Below, piece after piece: positions 11,883 to 24,065 of a DNA stretch of 64,000 nucleotides. The position numbers and the translations under genes are program-made. The notes beneath the pieces are model-generated. The model saw only the letters and a program-made list of their open reading frames with translations, made no database searches and was not told the origin of the DNA. Source of the DNA: Paraspadella gotoi (Eukaryota > Chaetognatha); NCBI GenBank assembly GCA_051294375.1, contig CM119264.1, positions 4,456,862-4,520,861 on the forward strand, read 5' to 3'. Each line of letters opens with the position of its first letter. The stretch's first letter is position 1.

Positions 11883-12926
11883 ATGCTAGGTCAGCGCGTT
11901 ATAAGAAGCGGCTTCGTTTAACCTTCACACATTTCTGAGTGCCAGTATGTGAGCTAGCAAATTTATCTTGGTGCCCCATTCTTTATAATTACGTTCGGTT
12001 ATACACCAATAGCTTCGGTATTATGATATTAAGCTTAAGCATTAAACTGATGTTGTTAGCTGTTATTGTCTCTAACCCAGGGGGTTCAAAAGTATGAAGG
12101 TTTGGCTTTCCCATGTTTGACAGGTAACCAGCGCGTCAAGCTTTTGTCTATTGGCTCATTTTGTTTATAAGGAATCGCATATGATTTTTCTGCTATGGCT
12201 ATGGCATAAGTCACTGGAAGACGTTATTGAGGCATGCTGAAGGAGTAAGCTGAAAGCAGGCCATCATTAGTTGTTTCATCACAATGCAATTGCAGCATGC
12301 ACAGGAAGCCGCGCACTAAAGGTTGAGCGCTATAAGGTACTACTTCAGAGTGCCACAAGATGGCTTTCATTAAGATTTTGTGCCAAAATTTAGGTAGCCA
12401 TTGAAAACATTCCGCGCAAGAGGTGGAAACGACTCGTACGCATGGAAGATTAAGATCAAGGAGAGGCCTTTAAGTAGGTATGCTGCCTACTCGTGACAAC
12501 AATACAAAGCTAGTCATTGATGCCAATTGGCAAAACTCCTTGCCCTTACTTCAGCCCAACTAGAAACTGTTCAACCAGCTGCTACTGCTTTCTGGCTGTT
12601 TTGCTGTGAAGTACTATAGCATCAAACAAGCCTTGCCTTCTGCTTCAGTGAACAGTCAATTTCCCTTCCGCCGCCCCTGCTTGCAGTCCAAGGAGAACCC
12701 TCTACAACAAGAGGATAGCAGTCATAATGTTAATCTTGCTGGTGGCCATTCTCTGTCAATTCTCTAATCTAAAAGGCCAGATATAGCTACTAGGGGAGAT
12801 TACTACATCTTCATAAGCGGGCGAAATCAAGCGCGCAGGCACACAAAAGGCCATGTCTTAATTGAGCGCTTAAAAAGCAGGCAATTCAAGGTTTCAGTTC
12901 CTTAAAGGAACAACAATGGTAAGTAA

Positions 12927-13028
12927 AACAATAGAAATGGAGGACGAGTCAAAAGCCTTAGCAGATAGAAATGGGGACGAGGCAAAAGCGTAACAGATAG
13001 AAATGGAGGAATGAGCGAAAGCGTAAGG
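12927..13028 (+). repeat. 33-bp tandem repeat, three copies, inside the LTR-like unit
   Basis: Units begin with ATAGAAATGGAGGACGAG or close variants and follow each other at 33-34 bases. In the plus frame from 12915 one unit reads as an 11-residue charged repeat (Asp-Arg-Asn-Gly-Asp-Glu-Ala-Lys-Ala type). A multiple of three bases suggests the repeat was once translated, perhaps as a coiled segment of a gag-like protein. Confidence 0.6.
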
Positions 13029-15585
13029 AGTTGGAGATTTGAAAGAGGAAGCAAAGAGGAAGCAACCGAGAGCTTGATGAAGGAACGAAGGTAACAAAGC
13101 CTTGAGCTCAATAATGCGCTAACTTGAATACTGGAAGGTGATCTGGAAGAATATGGCGAACCAGTGAGGAGGGGGATTCAGAATGGACCAGCCATGTCAC
13201 ATCTAATGATCGCGTTTCAAGAGCTTCTTGAGAAACGTAGGACAACAGCACAGATTGGTTTCTGGCAGCAGGCGGCACCCAGATACTTGTCATTGAGCGC
13301 AGACTACTAGGTCTAGACCCATTCAAGGAATAAAATGCGCGTTTTCAAATTTCCTTCACTATCCCATCTCAGGGACTCGCGAGCGGGGAGTACTACTGGT
13401 ACCGTCGCTCCTCTGCCTCAGCTTCACGCCTGCTTTCAGTCTAATGCCACTTCCCAATCCTACTACTACTACTAGTTCTGCCCCATATACCTCCATAACC
13501 CAATTTGTCTCAAGCCTCTCCATACCTGTTCCACATTTCAAATGACGCTTACTCTAGGGCCGCCAAAATCGCTGGCTAATTGTCTTGCTGCCATTGCCTT
13601 TTACACAGTCTTGATACCCTAACTTAATAACAGCCTCCAACTGACTTATCCTACAAACAGCTACAAACAGCGACCATATTCAACAACACACATTTTTTCA
13701 TCAACTTCTTATTCCGCCACGAACCATAGGCACCATTCCATCAGTGCGTTATGGCGACATCAAGGAGCAGCTCAACCTAGCTGCAGCTTCATGGTTCCGA
13801 CATTGCTATCACAGCAATAGGCCACATCGGATGGCCTGCACAACCTCCACAGATGCACACGCCGAAGTCGTTATCGCACTGTTCAGAACCAGAGTGCCTT
13901 CCGCTTCGTTCGAGCAAGACGCTAAATTTAGAGGTGATACGTTTGAAACTGAGGGCCCATTTCTAGCTCAGTTTTGCGACTAAAGGTTGAGAGTTACTTG
14001 CGCTTGACCACTCTCCAGGAGTAAGTATTAGGGAAATTGATTGAGTGGGTGAGGGGTTGAGGCCTTATGATTTGATTCAGAAGATTTGAATATGAGCAGA
14101 ATGCCGATGTCGCGTTATATCACGGCGAAGTTGGAGCTCGCGACAAAAAAGGTGGGGAGCCAACCCCTGATTCTAGCACGGCGGACAAAGCCTCAGCAAA
14201 TTCATAGAGAAGGCAAAGGTTAAGGAAAAAGGCGATTATACGTGGTGTCCAGTAGAAATTTATTTATCCCAGCTTCAGATCCCTGTTGGTGACAAGTGTG
14301 CCACACAGAATAACGCTTGAGTGAATTGGCTACTTAACTCCTCTAGTCTAAATAAGATTACTTGAGACCGGCATGTCGCCATTTTTGAAGTGCCTTGTGG
14401 AACAAAAAGTTAACGCGTAAAAGAATGCAGGCGGTTTAAGCCTGATCCAGATTCCAATGATTTCACTTCAATTTCTCCAACGAATATGGTCAAGAAGGTG
14501 ATACTCGCATTCATCGGAAGGCATAAATTCTTCAAGAGGGAAAAAAAGAGTAAATTCGGGTCAAGAGCCTCAATGCCTGTTGAGGCTGAGGGATGCTTCC
14601 TTGGCTACCAGGGAACGCCGCCAGTCCTGACTAAGTCTTAACCCAAGTGCTTCTGCCAAAGCAGCTGCATATCAAATGCAGGGTGTGCAAACCGCGCGTG
14701 CATCATAGCGGTACGAGAAGTGTCATGGTCGCTTTTGCGGTGCTAAGCTTTCGGCGTGAAATAACATTGTCGACGTTCTCGTCTTATGCTTAGATTTTGG
14801 AATTGGGACTATTCATGGGCTGTCAATGGCTAGAGGATCGCGGCACAACATGGCCCAAACATGTAAGAGGATCATGCTACAGGCTGCGACACACCTTTGC
14901 GCCAACAGTGAGCAGCTCAATACGCAAGAAAACTAGTTTACCAAAATCCAAAAGCAATCCAGCATCGCTAACTAACACACCGGCACAGCGCTTACATATG
15001 CGATACCTTACACTGGCATACTGCTAACAACACCCGTGCAGCAATCCACTGAGCTGCTAAAAAGGTTGCTGTCATCCATATCGCATTAGAGGCGCTAGAA
15101 AAATAGAGACCAGATTAATCAGCACACTTAGTGGCGCCATATTTGGTTCACATAGATGGCGAGCGAGTGGAGCGACAAAGTACTGTCTAAATAAATGCTG
15201 TGCTCCTTAGATACTAGGACGTGATGTGACTTTTTGTGCTACTAAGGCGTACTTGGCTGTATAGAGATCGGGTTAATTCGGCTGATCACCTTAGTGCAGA
15301 TGAATTGACCCTTATAGGTCATGGTAGTAAGAATACTGTAAAACAGCACTTTGAGATGTCAGCCATAGAGAGCGCGCGGCTATTGCTAGAGCTGGTGAGC
15401 TTATGGAGTGAGTAGAGGGTAAAATTAACCACGCTATGCCATAAGGTTTGCAGGCATCCAATATCATAGTATTGTATCCCACAGAAGGCTACCAAGTGGT
15501 CGACTAATTTACAGGATGTAATATTCCAGATAAAGCGTCAAAGAAGAGGTTGATGGATTATGGAACCTGAATCTAAAGACGGTTT

Positions 15586-15612
15586 GGGGGGGTGGGCGGT
15601 TGAGGGGGAGGG
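15586..15612 (+). other. G-quadruplex motif inside the LTR-like unit
   Basis: Four G runs of 7, 3, 5 and 3 separated by loops of 1, 7 and 1 bases meet the canonical motif of at least three Gs with loops up to seven bases. Confidence 0.6.
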
Positions 15613-18600
15613 TGCGAGGAGTTAAGCGTGGTGGAGAAATTGAGGTGTTCGAGTATTTTGATCCTCATTATATTCGGTAGGACAGGAAGCCATATGCTAG
15701 ATTACTATTGCATTCCAGTGAATGAGAAATTGTGCGTAGGTTCTCGGTATAGCTACTCCTAAGTAGGCTTTTATGGGTACACTTATATGGGGCATGGTCC
15801 CATTGATGAGTCCTGCGAGAAAGATGGGCTGGGACAAAAATCTTTATACTTACCTTATATTGCTGTCAACACTGAACAGTCTATTTTGCTTAAAATCTGA
15901 TGGAGCACCTAGTGATTACGAGGGCCATGCTATCGAGATTAAAGAAGTCTTAACTGATGGACTCGACAACTAGCTTGGGGGCTTGGAGCTAGGGAACGAC
16001 CCCAATAGACGAGTGAAGTATTTCTCATTACGGTGAGTGATCGCGAAAAGGCGGGGGAACGTATGGAACGTTCTCCATACGAAGATAATTGTTGTCGGTC
16101 AGCAGTTTTGTTATTTTTGGCTTCAGTCTATTCATCCTTTGGGGGCGCATAAGCATCTTGCGACTATGTATACTTCAGGTCAAGGTATTATTGCTACGCA
16201 GGAAAGCACTTGTAAAAGGCCGTATGTTGGTTGGGAATGATCTCTCCCTGACGAAGAATAAAGCCTTAAAGCTGCTTTTAAGGAATACGGCATAGAGTAC
16301 TGTGCTGGGCATAGCTTGATCTGCTGTGTCGATACGGTAGTCCCAAGGTGGAAAAAGAGAGCTCGCACCATAAAGCTATGCAAAAGAAATTCGGAATACA
16401 CATTCCATAATTTTTGTTGATAGCTTCGAGCGATGGCTTAATGGTGCTGCAGCTTATCAACATAATGAGAATATGGGTTGAATGAATATGATGTTGATCG
16501 CATTCAAAAGGTGAATAATTACATTGGTTGGGCAAAGTGACAGTGTTACGGCTCCTTTTGATACTCGGTCTGGCACATACAAGTCACGGAAGTCGGCATT
16601 CGCTCTGCAGAGAGTGGCTAAGGAGCTATACTACTGGTAATTGATTTGTACCAAGTTGCTGCTAACGCTGAGAGTGCAAGAACACGAGGACGCCTGGTTG
16701 ATGTGATTGCCTTCTGGATTAGATGCTAACGTGCCATGTCATGAAGGATGTATTAGAAATAGGAATCTACACCAGTAAGGCTAATATTTTCTGCCAATCG
16801 ATTTCTGAATATACATCGATTGAGGTGAGCTAGTATAGTTGTACAGTGGGCGTTTAATGTTGACACTGCAATAAGATATCGGCAGCATACCCCTGCAGAG
16901 CGGTATTCTGTGTTCCGCATATGAGTGAGTGGTATTGTATGGCTGAGGTATGATTCATGTATCCTCTGGAAGTTATTTGCATTGATGGGTCCGCAGAGTT
17001 TTACGATGATTAGCGCACTTCACTGCTGGCTGCGATTGCTAAGAGATGATAAAAAAGGAATTGAGTTGTGCAATAGCATACTGAGTGATTTTACAAGTGC
17101 ATAGCTATCGAGTGCAGCTGCTTGCGATCAAGACCTGTCTCTAGATGTCTCTTGAGCGAAGTTGGCGCTCATTCAATGTCTCCACGATAGGAGAAGAGTT
17201 GATTAGTGCGTTTTGCATCTGCTGCTTTCTACTTGCAGGAAACGCTCAGAGGAAGGGCGCAAGCGCTGGTCTTTGAGCACTACTGAAGAATGAGATGACA
17301 GGAAGAAGACGCATGGCGTGCTTACATACTGCTGCCAGGAGCAACATTTTGTTAATAAGAGATTGGCCTATCCATTGGACAGACGGCTTGAGGCATCGAG
17401 CCATTCAGTTTCTGCAAGACGCCAGAAGAATGCAAAAGTCTTTCAGCATTGCGGGCTCCGGCCTAAGAGCGCATTTCATATGCGAAGGTGATAGGTGACT
17501 GCCATGAGAGTTGGTGGCCGAACTCAGGCGCGCGGCATTGTTGGAGTAAGGAAGTAATGAATTCGAACGGAGCGAAATCCGATCTAATTTTATTTGCACT
17601 GCTCTATCATCAGTATCATGCCACAGATGATGCTATCCATATGGGCGCCACTGGCAAGAGATGCGTGCAATACACCTGCGCTCGACAGAATTCTGGCTAA
17701 TAGTTGCAGCGGCAGGCAAGTTTTGGGATCATCAAGTGGTCGTGCATCTTACTGTTCTAGAGAGCCGATGCTATTCCGACAGCTGAGCTAATCAGCGCTT
17801 GTAAGCGGCGCTGCATGGGAATCACTTTGGAGGCATCCGGCAAAGATGGGGCTGCCCTTTACCCTAGATCTTGGCGTGTTAGGCATTGATTATCGGCTAT
17901 TGAAGGTGACTGGAGTGGATACTATTGTTTTGTGCGGCCTATCTATGTGATAGTCAGGAATAAACAGTCAATACATCAGCGAAAGCAGTGGGTGGCGTCC
18001 TTTATGAGGCTTGTCTCAATGATATGCGTGGCTATCCAATTTGGAAACTCTGGAGGGATTACTATGCAAAGTATCCTGAGTTTTGAATGCCTTTTAGAAG
18101 TGTTTATTCAGGTGCAGGGCGACGCCCTGGGTGTCAAGGTTCTATAGGAAGCGACAGAATACGGCACCAAACTTTGATGGTGCAACGCAAAAAGAAGTTG
18201 GTATGATGGCTGAGTCATTACCGACTAAGGTGAAGCCGCAAGAGGCTGGCGAAGAAGCAGTTCAAGTAGAAGAAGCAATCATGGCCGTATACAAGTGCCT
18301 CTTCAAATGCATGCTGAGGCGCGCGCCTCTAATTGGGAGGTGGCCTGGGAAATGCTGCATCGTTCAAGATTTCAGCGAAAAAATGAGACGTTATATGTCG
18401 CCTATATATCCAGGGAAACAGAGCGTTCTGCTGGGATCAGTATGTGTTCGGATACGGCCCTCGGTGTGTTGCATATAGCTAAGTTGCTCAGTGGAGACAT
18501 ATGTCGAATAGATGCGTGTGCTATTACGAGAATGGCTGAGTTAGCCAGCGAAAGGATCACGCCCGCTGCATTTCCGTGCGTACATTAGAGTTGCTGTATC

Positions 18601-19019
18601 CGAGTCTCATGCCACTTGGTGGTCTGCTTAACGGACTAGACCTGGTCGCTCTCGCATGTCTGATGGAACAGTGCGCCCGCACTGCATGGCATAGCAGCTA
18701 GCGTGCCCGTATTGCTGTAATGAGTTTTGGAAAGAGCGTTGAGGCGCTATGAGCTATAGCTATGCCGAGACTGCAGGCAACAGGGCGCAGAAGTGGACGT
18801 AAGTCACAGCGCAGATGCTTCAAGTAAGGAGCGATAGATCACGTTATGCAGTGGCGAACGGAACAAGCGCATACTCGTCTCCAATTGAGTGCTATGCATT
18901 ATAGAGGTAAACCGCTTGGGAGTGGACACTGCATGTGCGCGAGCGTGTCGCAGGAAGTCAAGTAGCGGCAAAAGCGAACTGATCTTAGGAACGCGAGATT
19001 GCACGGCCTAAGCTTGTCT

Positions 19020-19801
19020 AACTGCTGAATGCATGAAGTAAGACGGGTAGTAAGTTAACTTGATTATTCGTAGATTATCTAAATCATGTTTAGATTTTTA
19101 ATCAGCATGTAAGCAGCTGTTAACTATTTTATCAGTAGAATCGCTCTATTAACAATTAATTTTTAATGACGTAGTAGTAGGCTTGTACTGCATCAATTAT
19201 TTATTAGTAGATAGTTTTAATTATCATTTTTAGATATGATTGTAGTTCGCGCTATAGTTTTAGCTAACCGCATCATTTTAATTGTTGTGCGGCCTTATTT
19301 AATCAGGGAATACGGCTGATGGGACCTCGGGGGTATGGAGTAAAGAGAGTGCCCATTATTATGCAGTGTATAACTATATGTTTAGTTTCGTTTAGATACG
19401 ACTAGAATACATTTCGTTTCCGTTGATATGCATGAATATATACTTGCTCCCTCAGCGATACAAGGAGCCGTCGTTGTTAAGAGCTAATGGGAAAACGAGA
19501 CCAGTGTTGCAAGTATTAAGTTCGTTTGGCAGGCAAGTGGCTTTACTGCCTGCATTCTAAACAACCCACCGTGTGTAAAATGAAAAATGGAAAAATCAGC
19601 TTTAAATAATGTATTTGTACTACTTTTACTGGCGCCATGTTTTATTGCTCTATTTCTGGATTACACCGGAAATGAGTCAACATTGAAGGTAAGATTTAAC
19701 AATAAGGCATTTATATTGATTGTACTTAGTATAGTATGTTACTATAATATAGTTTAAAGGTATTAAAGTATAATTAAATTTAGCCATTGTCATAATTTTA
19801 T
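19020..19801. other. AT-rich stretch before the right direct repeat
   Basis: Composition changes at about 19,040 from balanced to AT-rich, with many TTTTAGAT and ATTTTTAA words. No gene or polypurine tract is visible. Confidence 0.5.
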
Positions 19802-20194
19802 TGTAGTTTTAACTTACACCTCACACTTGCGCCAATCTACTTGAACGAAGCTCATTGCTGCGCTACTTGCTCGGGCTTCCTAATATACGCATGAATATTT
19901 GCTACCGTGAGATAATGGAAATTGTAATTATCTCCTGCACTAAATGTGGTTAGCTATTTCTGGCTTATATACATGGCTTCTGAAGAGAATATAAGGTTAA
20001 TAGTTAAGGATGTTTTACATGTAAGAACATGTTTGTTTGCAAGAATACTGTGTTTGAGAAAGTAAGTTGAAGACACGGATTTGAAATTCTATATTAATTA
20101 ATTAGGGCAGCAGCAAATTTAGGGGCAGCTCTAGAAGTAATAGAGAATGAAACTGGTAGACTGTGTTTTATATTGCGTATAATATCTACGGATT
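19802..20194 (+). repeat. Right long direct repeat (LTR-like), truncated by a gap
   Basis: Same-orientation partner of 11499-11882, starting with TGTAGTTTTAAC. It ends at a 25-N gap immediately after ACGGATT, so its right border and any target-site duplication are lost. Confidence 0.8.
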
Positions 20195-20219
20195 NNNNNN
20201 NNNNNNNNNNNNNNNNNNN
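20195..20219. other. Assembly gap, exactly 25 N
   Basis: One of five gaps of identical 25-base length, so the length is a placeholder and not an estimate. Confidence 1.
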
Positions 20220-20304
20220 AACCGAAATAAAAAATGAAAAATCAAGGATAGAGAAAAAAAAAGCCTTTAACGAATCCGTTGACAGTTAGAAAACGATGCC
20301 ACTT

Positions 20305-20351
20305 AAAGAGAGAGAGACGAAAGAAGAGAGAGAGAGAGAGAGAGAGAATGA

Positions 20352-20382
<31 letters not shown>

Positions 20383-20388
20383 AGAGCA
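20305..20388. repeat. GA microsatellite
   Basis: GA repeat with single-base interruptions; it produces a Ser/Leu-repeat frame on the minus strand. Confidence 0.9.
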
Positions 20389-20785
20389 ATTTCTATAAGC
20401 AACTCTTCCGACTCGCGATAGATTTTTATGCTCACCTGATCTCTCGCCAGCTGCTGAGCTCGCACGGTATCTACATACACAATCATCGTAGTACTGCACG
20501 TATAACTCCTTGCGTACCCTACTCCGACTTCACCTGATCCTATATCTATATATCTATATCTCCTATATATATATTTTTTCCCCATTTTTTTTTTCATTTT
20601 CTAATGCGTCGCGCATCGATTTTTAATTTTGCCGCAAGAGGGCCGTTTCAGGAAAGGCTAAAGCGTCTGCCGCACTGCAGCAACTCCGATTCAAACGGCA
20701 ACAGCAACTCTACCGCAAACGCGGCGCGGTGATGATCGTAGCGTAGCGAAACCACTTCGTGCGGAAAGCGGGCGCCTTCCGGTGG

Positions 20786-20952
20786 GCGTGACTGAAAGCG
20801 GGAGCGTGGTAAGGGGGCGCGTGGCATTGAGATAGCCGCCGTGGCAGCGGGGGTAGTGACAGCGGAAGTTGGCGTGACAGCGGTGAAGCGTGACAGCCAA
20901 AGCGGGCGTGGCAGCGGGGGCCGTGGTAGCGGTAAAGCGTGACAGCGGGAAA
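20786..20952. repeat. GC-rich minisatellite with a GTGRCAGCGG core
   Basis: About eight degenerate copies of a GTGRCAGCGG core, often followed by GTAAAGC or GAAAGC, are spaced 10-20 bases apart. Frames on the minus strand (20691-21195) are Pro/His/Arg-rich translations of it. Confidence 0.7.
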
Positions 20953-20999
20953 TTCGAGGCGTCGAGCGTTAAACTCGAGGTCGACGTGGAGAAGGAAGT

Positions 21000-21250
21000 G
21001 ACGGAGCATGAAAGGGAAAGGCGTGATGGGGAAGAGGAGTGATGGGGTAGAGGAGTGATGGGGTAGGGCGGGAGAGAATGAGGAGTTCTCATGAAAAGGG
21101 GTGATGGAGAATGAAAGATGATAATTTGCTGCGGAAAAGATTATGGAGAAAGGAAAAAGAAAAGAGCATGATAAAAGGGCATGATGAAAGGGCATGATAA
21201 AAAAAGATCCGGCGAGATAAAAGGGAAGGGCATGAAGAGAAGGTGAAGAA
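21000..21250. repeat. Purine-rich minisatellite with GAGGAGTGATGGGGTA and AAGGGCATGAT units
   Basis: Two adjacent copies of a 16-base GAGGAGTGATGGGGTA unit are followed, about 100 bases later, by four copies of an AAGGGCATGATAAA-type unit. No coding signal accompanies them. Confidence 0.65.
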
Positions 21251-21568
21251 GGTCAAAAATGGGAGATACGATGAAATAAAGATGGTCCTTACCTTTCTAT
21301 GGTACTTACTTTTCTTGCAATAGAGCGCAAGGAGAGAGACGAACAGAGACAGAGTAAAACTGGGGTTTCTTATAGGTAAGGAGTAGGCGCTCAGGTAAGG
21401 TTCGAAGGAGGTGGAGAGAATGAATGAAAACAAGAGGAAAAAAAATAAATACAAATAAAAACAAAAGAAATAATTGCTTGAAAACAGTGACCAGAAAATC
21501 TACTGTCTGGGCATGGGAAATAACAATTTAACGAGAGTTCTGAAAAATTAAAATCGTGAAAATCGTTG

Positions 21569-21571
<3 letters not shown>
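21251..21571. other. Non-coding stretch
   Basis: A-rich sequence without recognised gene or repeat. Confidence 0.55.

Positions 21572-21608
<37 letters not shown>
21572..21608. repeat. CT microsatellite
   Basis: Uninterrupted CT dinucleotide repeat. Confidence 0.95.
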
Positions 21609-21613
<5 letters not shown>

Positions 21614-21828
21614 CTACCCGCTTCGACTGCTCGACTCAGATATCGTTCTGATTACGACATCGTTTTCTCAACGAGTCTCAGCTGCTCTTCGAGAATTTCT
21701 CGATCGCTTCGTCCTTTTTATTCTTTTGTTTTGTCTTTTGTTGACGCCAGCGCCAACCAAAAGAGCATCGACTTCAGGTCGTCGTCTTCCTTTTCTTCAC
21801 TTTTATTTCTCTTTACTTTTCTTTTTTG

Positions 21829-22042
21829 NNNNNNNNNNNNNNNNNNNNNNNNNNNNNNNNNNNNNNNNNNNNNNNNNNNNNNNNNNNNNNNNNNNNNNNN
21901 NNNNNNNNNNNNNNNNNNNNNNNNNNNNNNNNNNNNNNNNNNNNNNNNNNNNNNNNNNNNNNNNNNNNNNNNNNNNNNNNNNNNNNNNNNNNNNNNNNNN
22001 NNNNNNNNNNNNNNNNNNNNNNNNNNNNNNNNNNNNNNNNNN
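21829..22042. other. Assembly gap, 214 N, at the outer edge of inverted arm A
   Basis: The inverted-repeat homology stops here: sequence left of the gap does not match the right flank of arm B, so the outer junction lies in or near this gap. Confidence 1.
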
Positions 22043-22222
22043 CTTTTCCCCAAACGACTTTTAACTTTTGATGCCTCCATCTATCGTCGAAAAAATTCCT
22101 CAACAAATAAATAAAAGAATCGAAAAAAAATTGCGCGATTTATTCTGTGGCTTCGTTCGTCAGCCATCATTTTTTTCGCCAGACGTCCGCCCCTCGAATA
22201 TTCCACAACCCAGAGAGAGAGA

Positions 22223-22636
22223 NNNNNNNNNNNNNNNNNNNNNNNNNNNNNNNNNNNNNNNNNNNNNNNNNNNNNNNNNNNNNNNNNNNNNNNNNNNNNN
22301 NNNNNNNNNNNNNNNNNNNNNNNNNNNNNNNNNNNNNNNNNNNNNNNNNNNNNNNNNNNNNNNNNNNNNNNNNNNNNNNNNNNNNNNNNNNNNNNNNNNN
22401 NNNNNNNNNNNNNNNNNNNNNNNNNNNNNNNNNNNNNNNNNNNNNNNNNNNNNNNNNNNNNNNNNNNNNNNNNNNNNNNNNNNNNNNNNNNNNNNNNNNN
22501 NNNNNNNNNNNNNNNNNNNNNNNNNNNNNNNNNNNNNNNNNNNNNNNNNNNNNNNNNNNNNNNNNNNNNNNNNNNNNNNNNNNNNNNNNNNNNNNNNNNN
22601 NNNNNNNNNNNNNNNNNNNNNNNNNNNNNNNNNNNN
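22223..22636. other. Assembly gap, 414 N, spanned by sequence in arm B
   Basis: The corresponding interval in arm B (about 40830-41155) is a long GA tract, a short unique piece and a CT tract. Confidence 1.
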
Positions 22637-22904
22637 CCGACTCTTGTCTGTTTACTCCTCCTCTGTTTGTTTCGAATCTTTCGCCGAGGCGAGGCGCCAC
22701 CGACGGGGCAGGTGCCAGCGACGCCGCGCCAGGTGCCGCCGACCTCGCTCCAGGTGCAAAAGGCGCCTTCCTTATTTCTTTATTCTTCTCTCTTCCCTCG
22801 TTGGAAATATGATTCACCCCTTTCGCCCCCCAAACAGCAAACACATTTACATCTTTGGCAAAACGCGCATGTTTCGGTCTTAGATTTGGAAATCTCTCTA
22901 TCTT

Positions 22905-22915
22905 TCCATCTATCC

Positions 22916-22980
<65 letters not shown>
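22905..22980. repeat. CTAT tetranucleotide microsatellite
   Basis: About 19 near-perfect CTAT units; the arm B counterpart is longer and interrupted by stray bases. Confidence 0.95.
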
Positions 22981-23559
22981 CCACCTTCCATCAGCGTCAT
23001 TCATCAGCCAGAGAGAAAAATGAAAAACATTGCGTCTTAAAAGAAAAAAAAATCCAACTCGCGCTTCATATCACTTTCTCGCTTGTATGTAGTATATATA
23101 TATTTCGCGCCATTAATTATCGTACATATTTTCTTTTTCTCACCAGATGGCGCCACATGGTCGATCTTCATCGTCTCCGCATCGTCGCCGTCGTCTTCGT
23201 CTCACGTCTACTCGGCGTCGAACTTTGACGTCGGCGATGGGAAGAACTCTGACCGCGTTGACGCGACCAAAATCGGTATCACTGCGTCAACAATCGGTAT
23301 CACTGCGTCAACAATCGTCGTCACAGCGTCAAACCGCATTAAAATTGCGTCAGATCGCGTCACCATCCTGTAAAACGACGTCCGGTCCCTTAGCGTCAAC
23401 TGGCGTCATTCTACCGTCGACGACGCCGCTCAACCGGCGCGGCGATATTGCCGAGGAAATTGACGTCGTCCATCAATTTGGCGCCGGTTTTCGTTTTGAC
23501 TCTTTTGACTCAAATCTCCAAACGGAGAAGATTTTCAAGAAGGAAGACGAGGATTGGGA

Positions 23560-23782
23560 TCGAGAGTTGTCGTCGTTTTCGTCGTCGTCGGCGTCGTCGT
23601 TTTCGTCGTCGTCGTCATCGTCGTCGTCGTCGTCGTCGTCGATAACGTCCTCGTCCTTTTCTTTCCCATCGCGAACCCAACTCCCAAACTTTTCTAAATC
23701 ATCAATCTTTTCGAGTAGAAAGACGACATCGTCGTCGTCTTCGTCGTCGTCGTCGTCGTCGTCTTCGTCATCGTCGTCTTCC
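23560..23782. repeat. TCG trinucleotide tracts
   Basis: Two interrupted TCG runs (23560-23645 and about 23728-23782) are separated by about 80 bases. They give poly-Ser in the plus frame and poly-Asp in the minus frame, hence the long Ser-rich frame 23147-24148. Confidence 0.9.
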
Positions 23783-23932
23783 TCAGAATTTTCAAACCTT
23801 GACATTTTCTCTCGGCGCACTCGAGCGACGCGCCACCCACGTCTTCAGCGGCGCCACTATACGCGGCGTGGCGTTCCGTGGCGCTGCGCTGATCGATCAC
23901 GCGGCGTCGTGGCCTCGCCGCGGCTGGCGTTG

Positions 23933-24065
23933 ATGGCGCTGGCGTCGCTGTTGACGACGATGTTGACATCGCCGTCGTCGACGACGTCGGCGGCGGAGAT
24001 CCAACAGTTTCACACTGTCGTGCCGGAAGGAACGACCGTCGGGTTCGATTGCGTCTCTAAACTCG
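23933..24065 (+). CDS. Candidate first coding exon of a secreted Ig-type protein
   Basis: From ATG at 23933 the frame gives about 21 residues that could be a weak signal peptide (Met-Ala-Leu-Ala-Ser-Leu-Leu, then Ser/Thr/Ala), then FHTVVPEGTTVGFDC, which fits the A' and B strands of an Ig domain with its first core Cys at residue 38. The exon would end at 24065 in phase 1 at a good donor (G, then GTGAGA). The same frame is open back to ATG 23147, directly after a strong acceptor (pyrimidines then CACCAG), so the exon may instead start there and read through the TCG tracts. The B-strand match is short and the downstream exon with the second Cys was not found. Arm B holds a disrupted inverted copy. 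Confidence 0.33.

Larger units (their letters stand above)
11499..20194. mobile_element. Putative LTR-retroelement-like unit, decayed or badly sequenced
   Basis: Two long direct repeats enclose about 7.9 kb of sequence that differs sharply from its surroundings: it lacks microsatellites and poly-A/T runs and has balanced base composition. This is what an integrated LTR retroelement of about 8.7 kb would look like. No intact gag or pol frame is present; the longest open frames are about 70-115 codons and I cannot place reverse transcriptase or integrase motifs with confidence. A polypurine tract is not evident before the right repeat. The two repeats differ so much by indels that either the element is old or this section is unpolished long-read sequence, which would also explain the broken frames. 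Orientation is not determined. Confidence 0.42.

Noticed and set aside
18131-18588. Overlapping ~100-codon frames as retroelement integrase
   Set aside because: I could not place any of the zinc-binding or catalytic acidic residues with proper spacing.
21566-22883. Long frames crossing N gaps (up to 271 codons)
   Set aside because: Most of each frame is undetermined sequence, so openness is meaningless.
22905-22980. Regular repeats considered as a CRISPR array
   Set aside because: It is a simple tetranucleotide repeat with no spacers; no repeat-spacer pattern or cas gene exists anywhere in the window.
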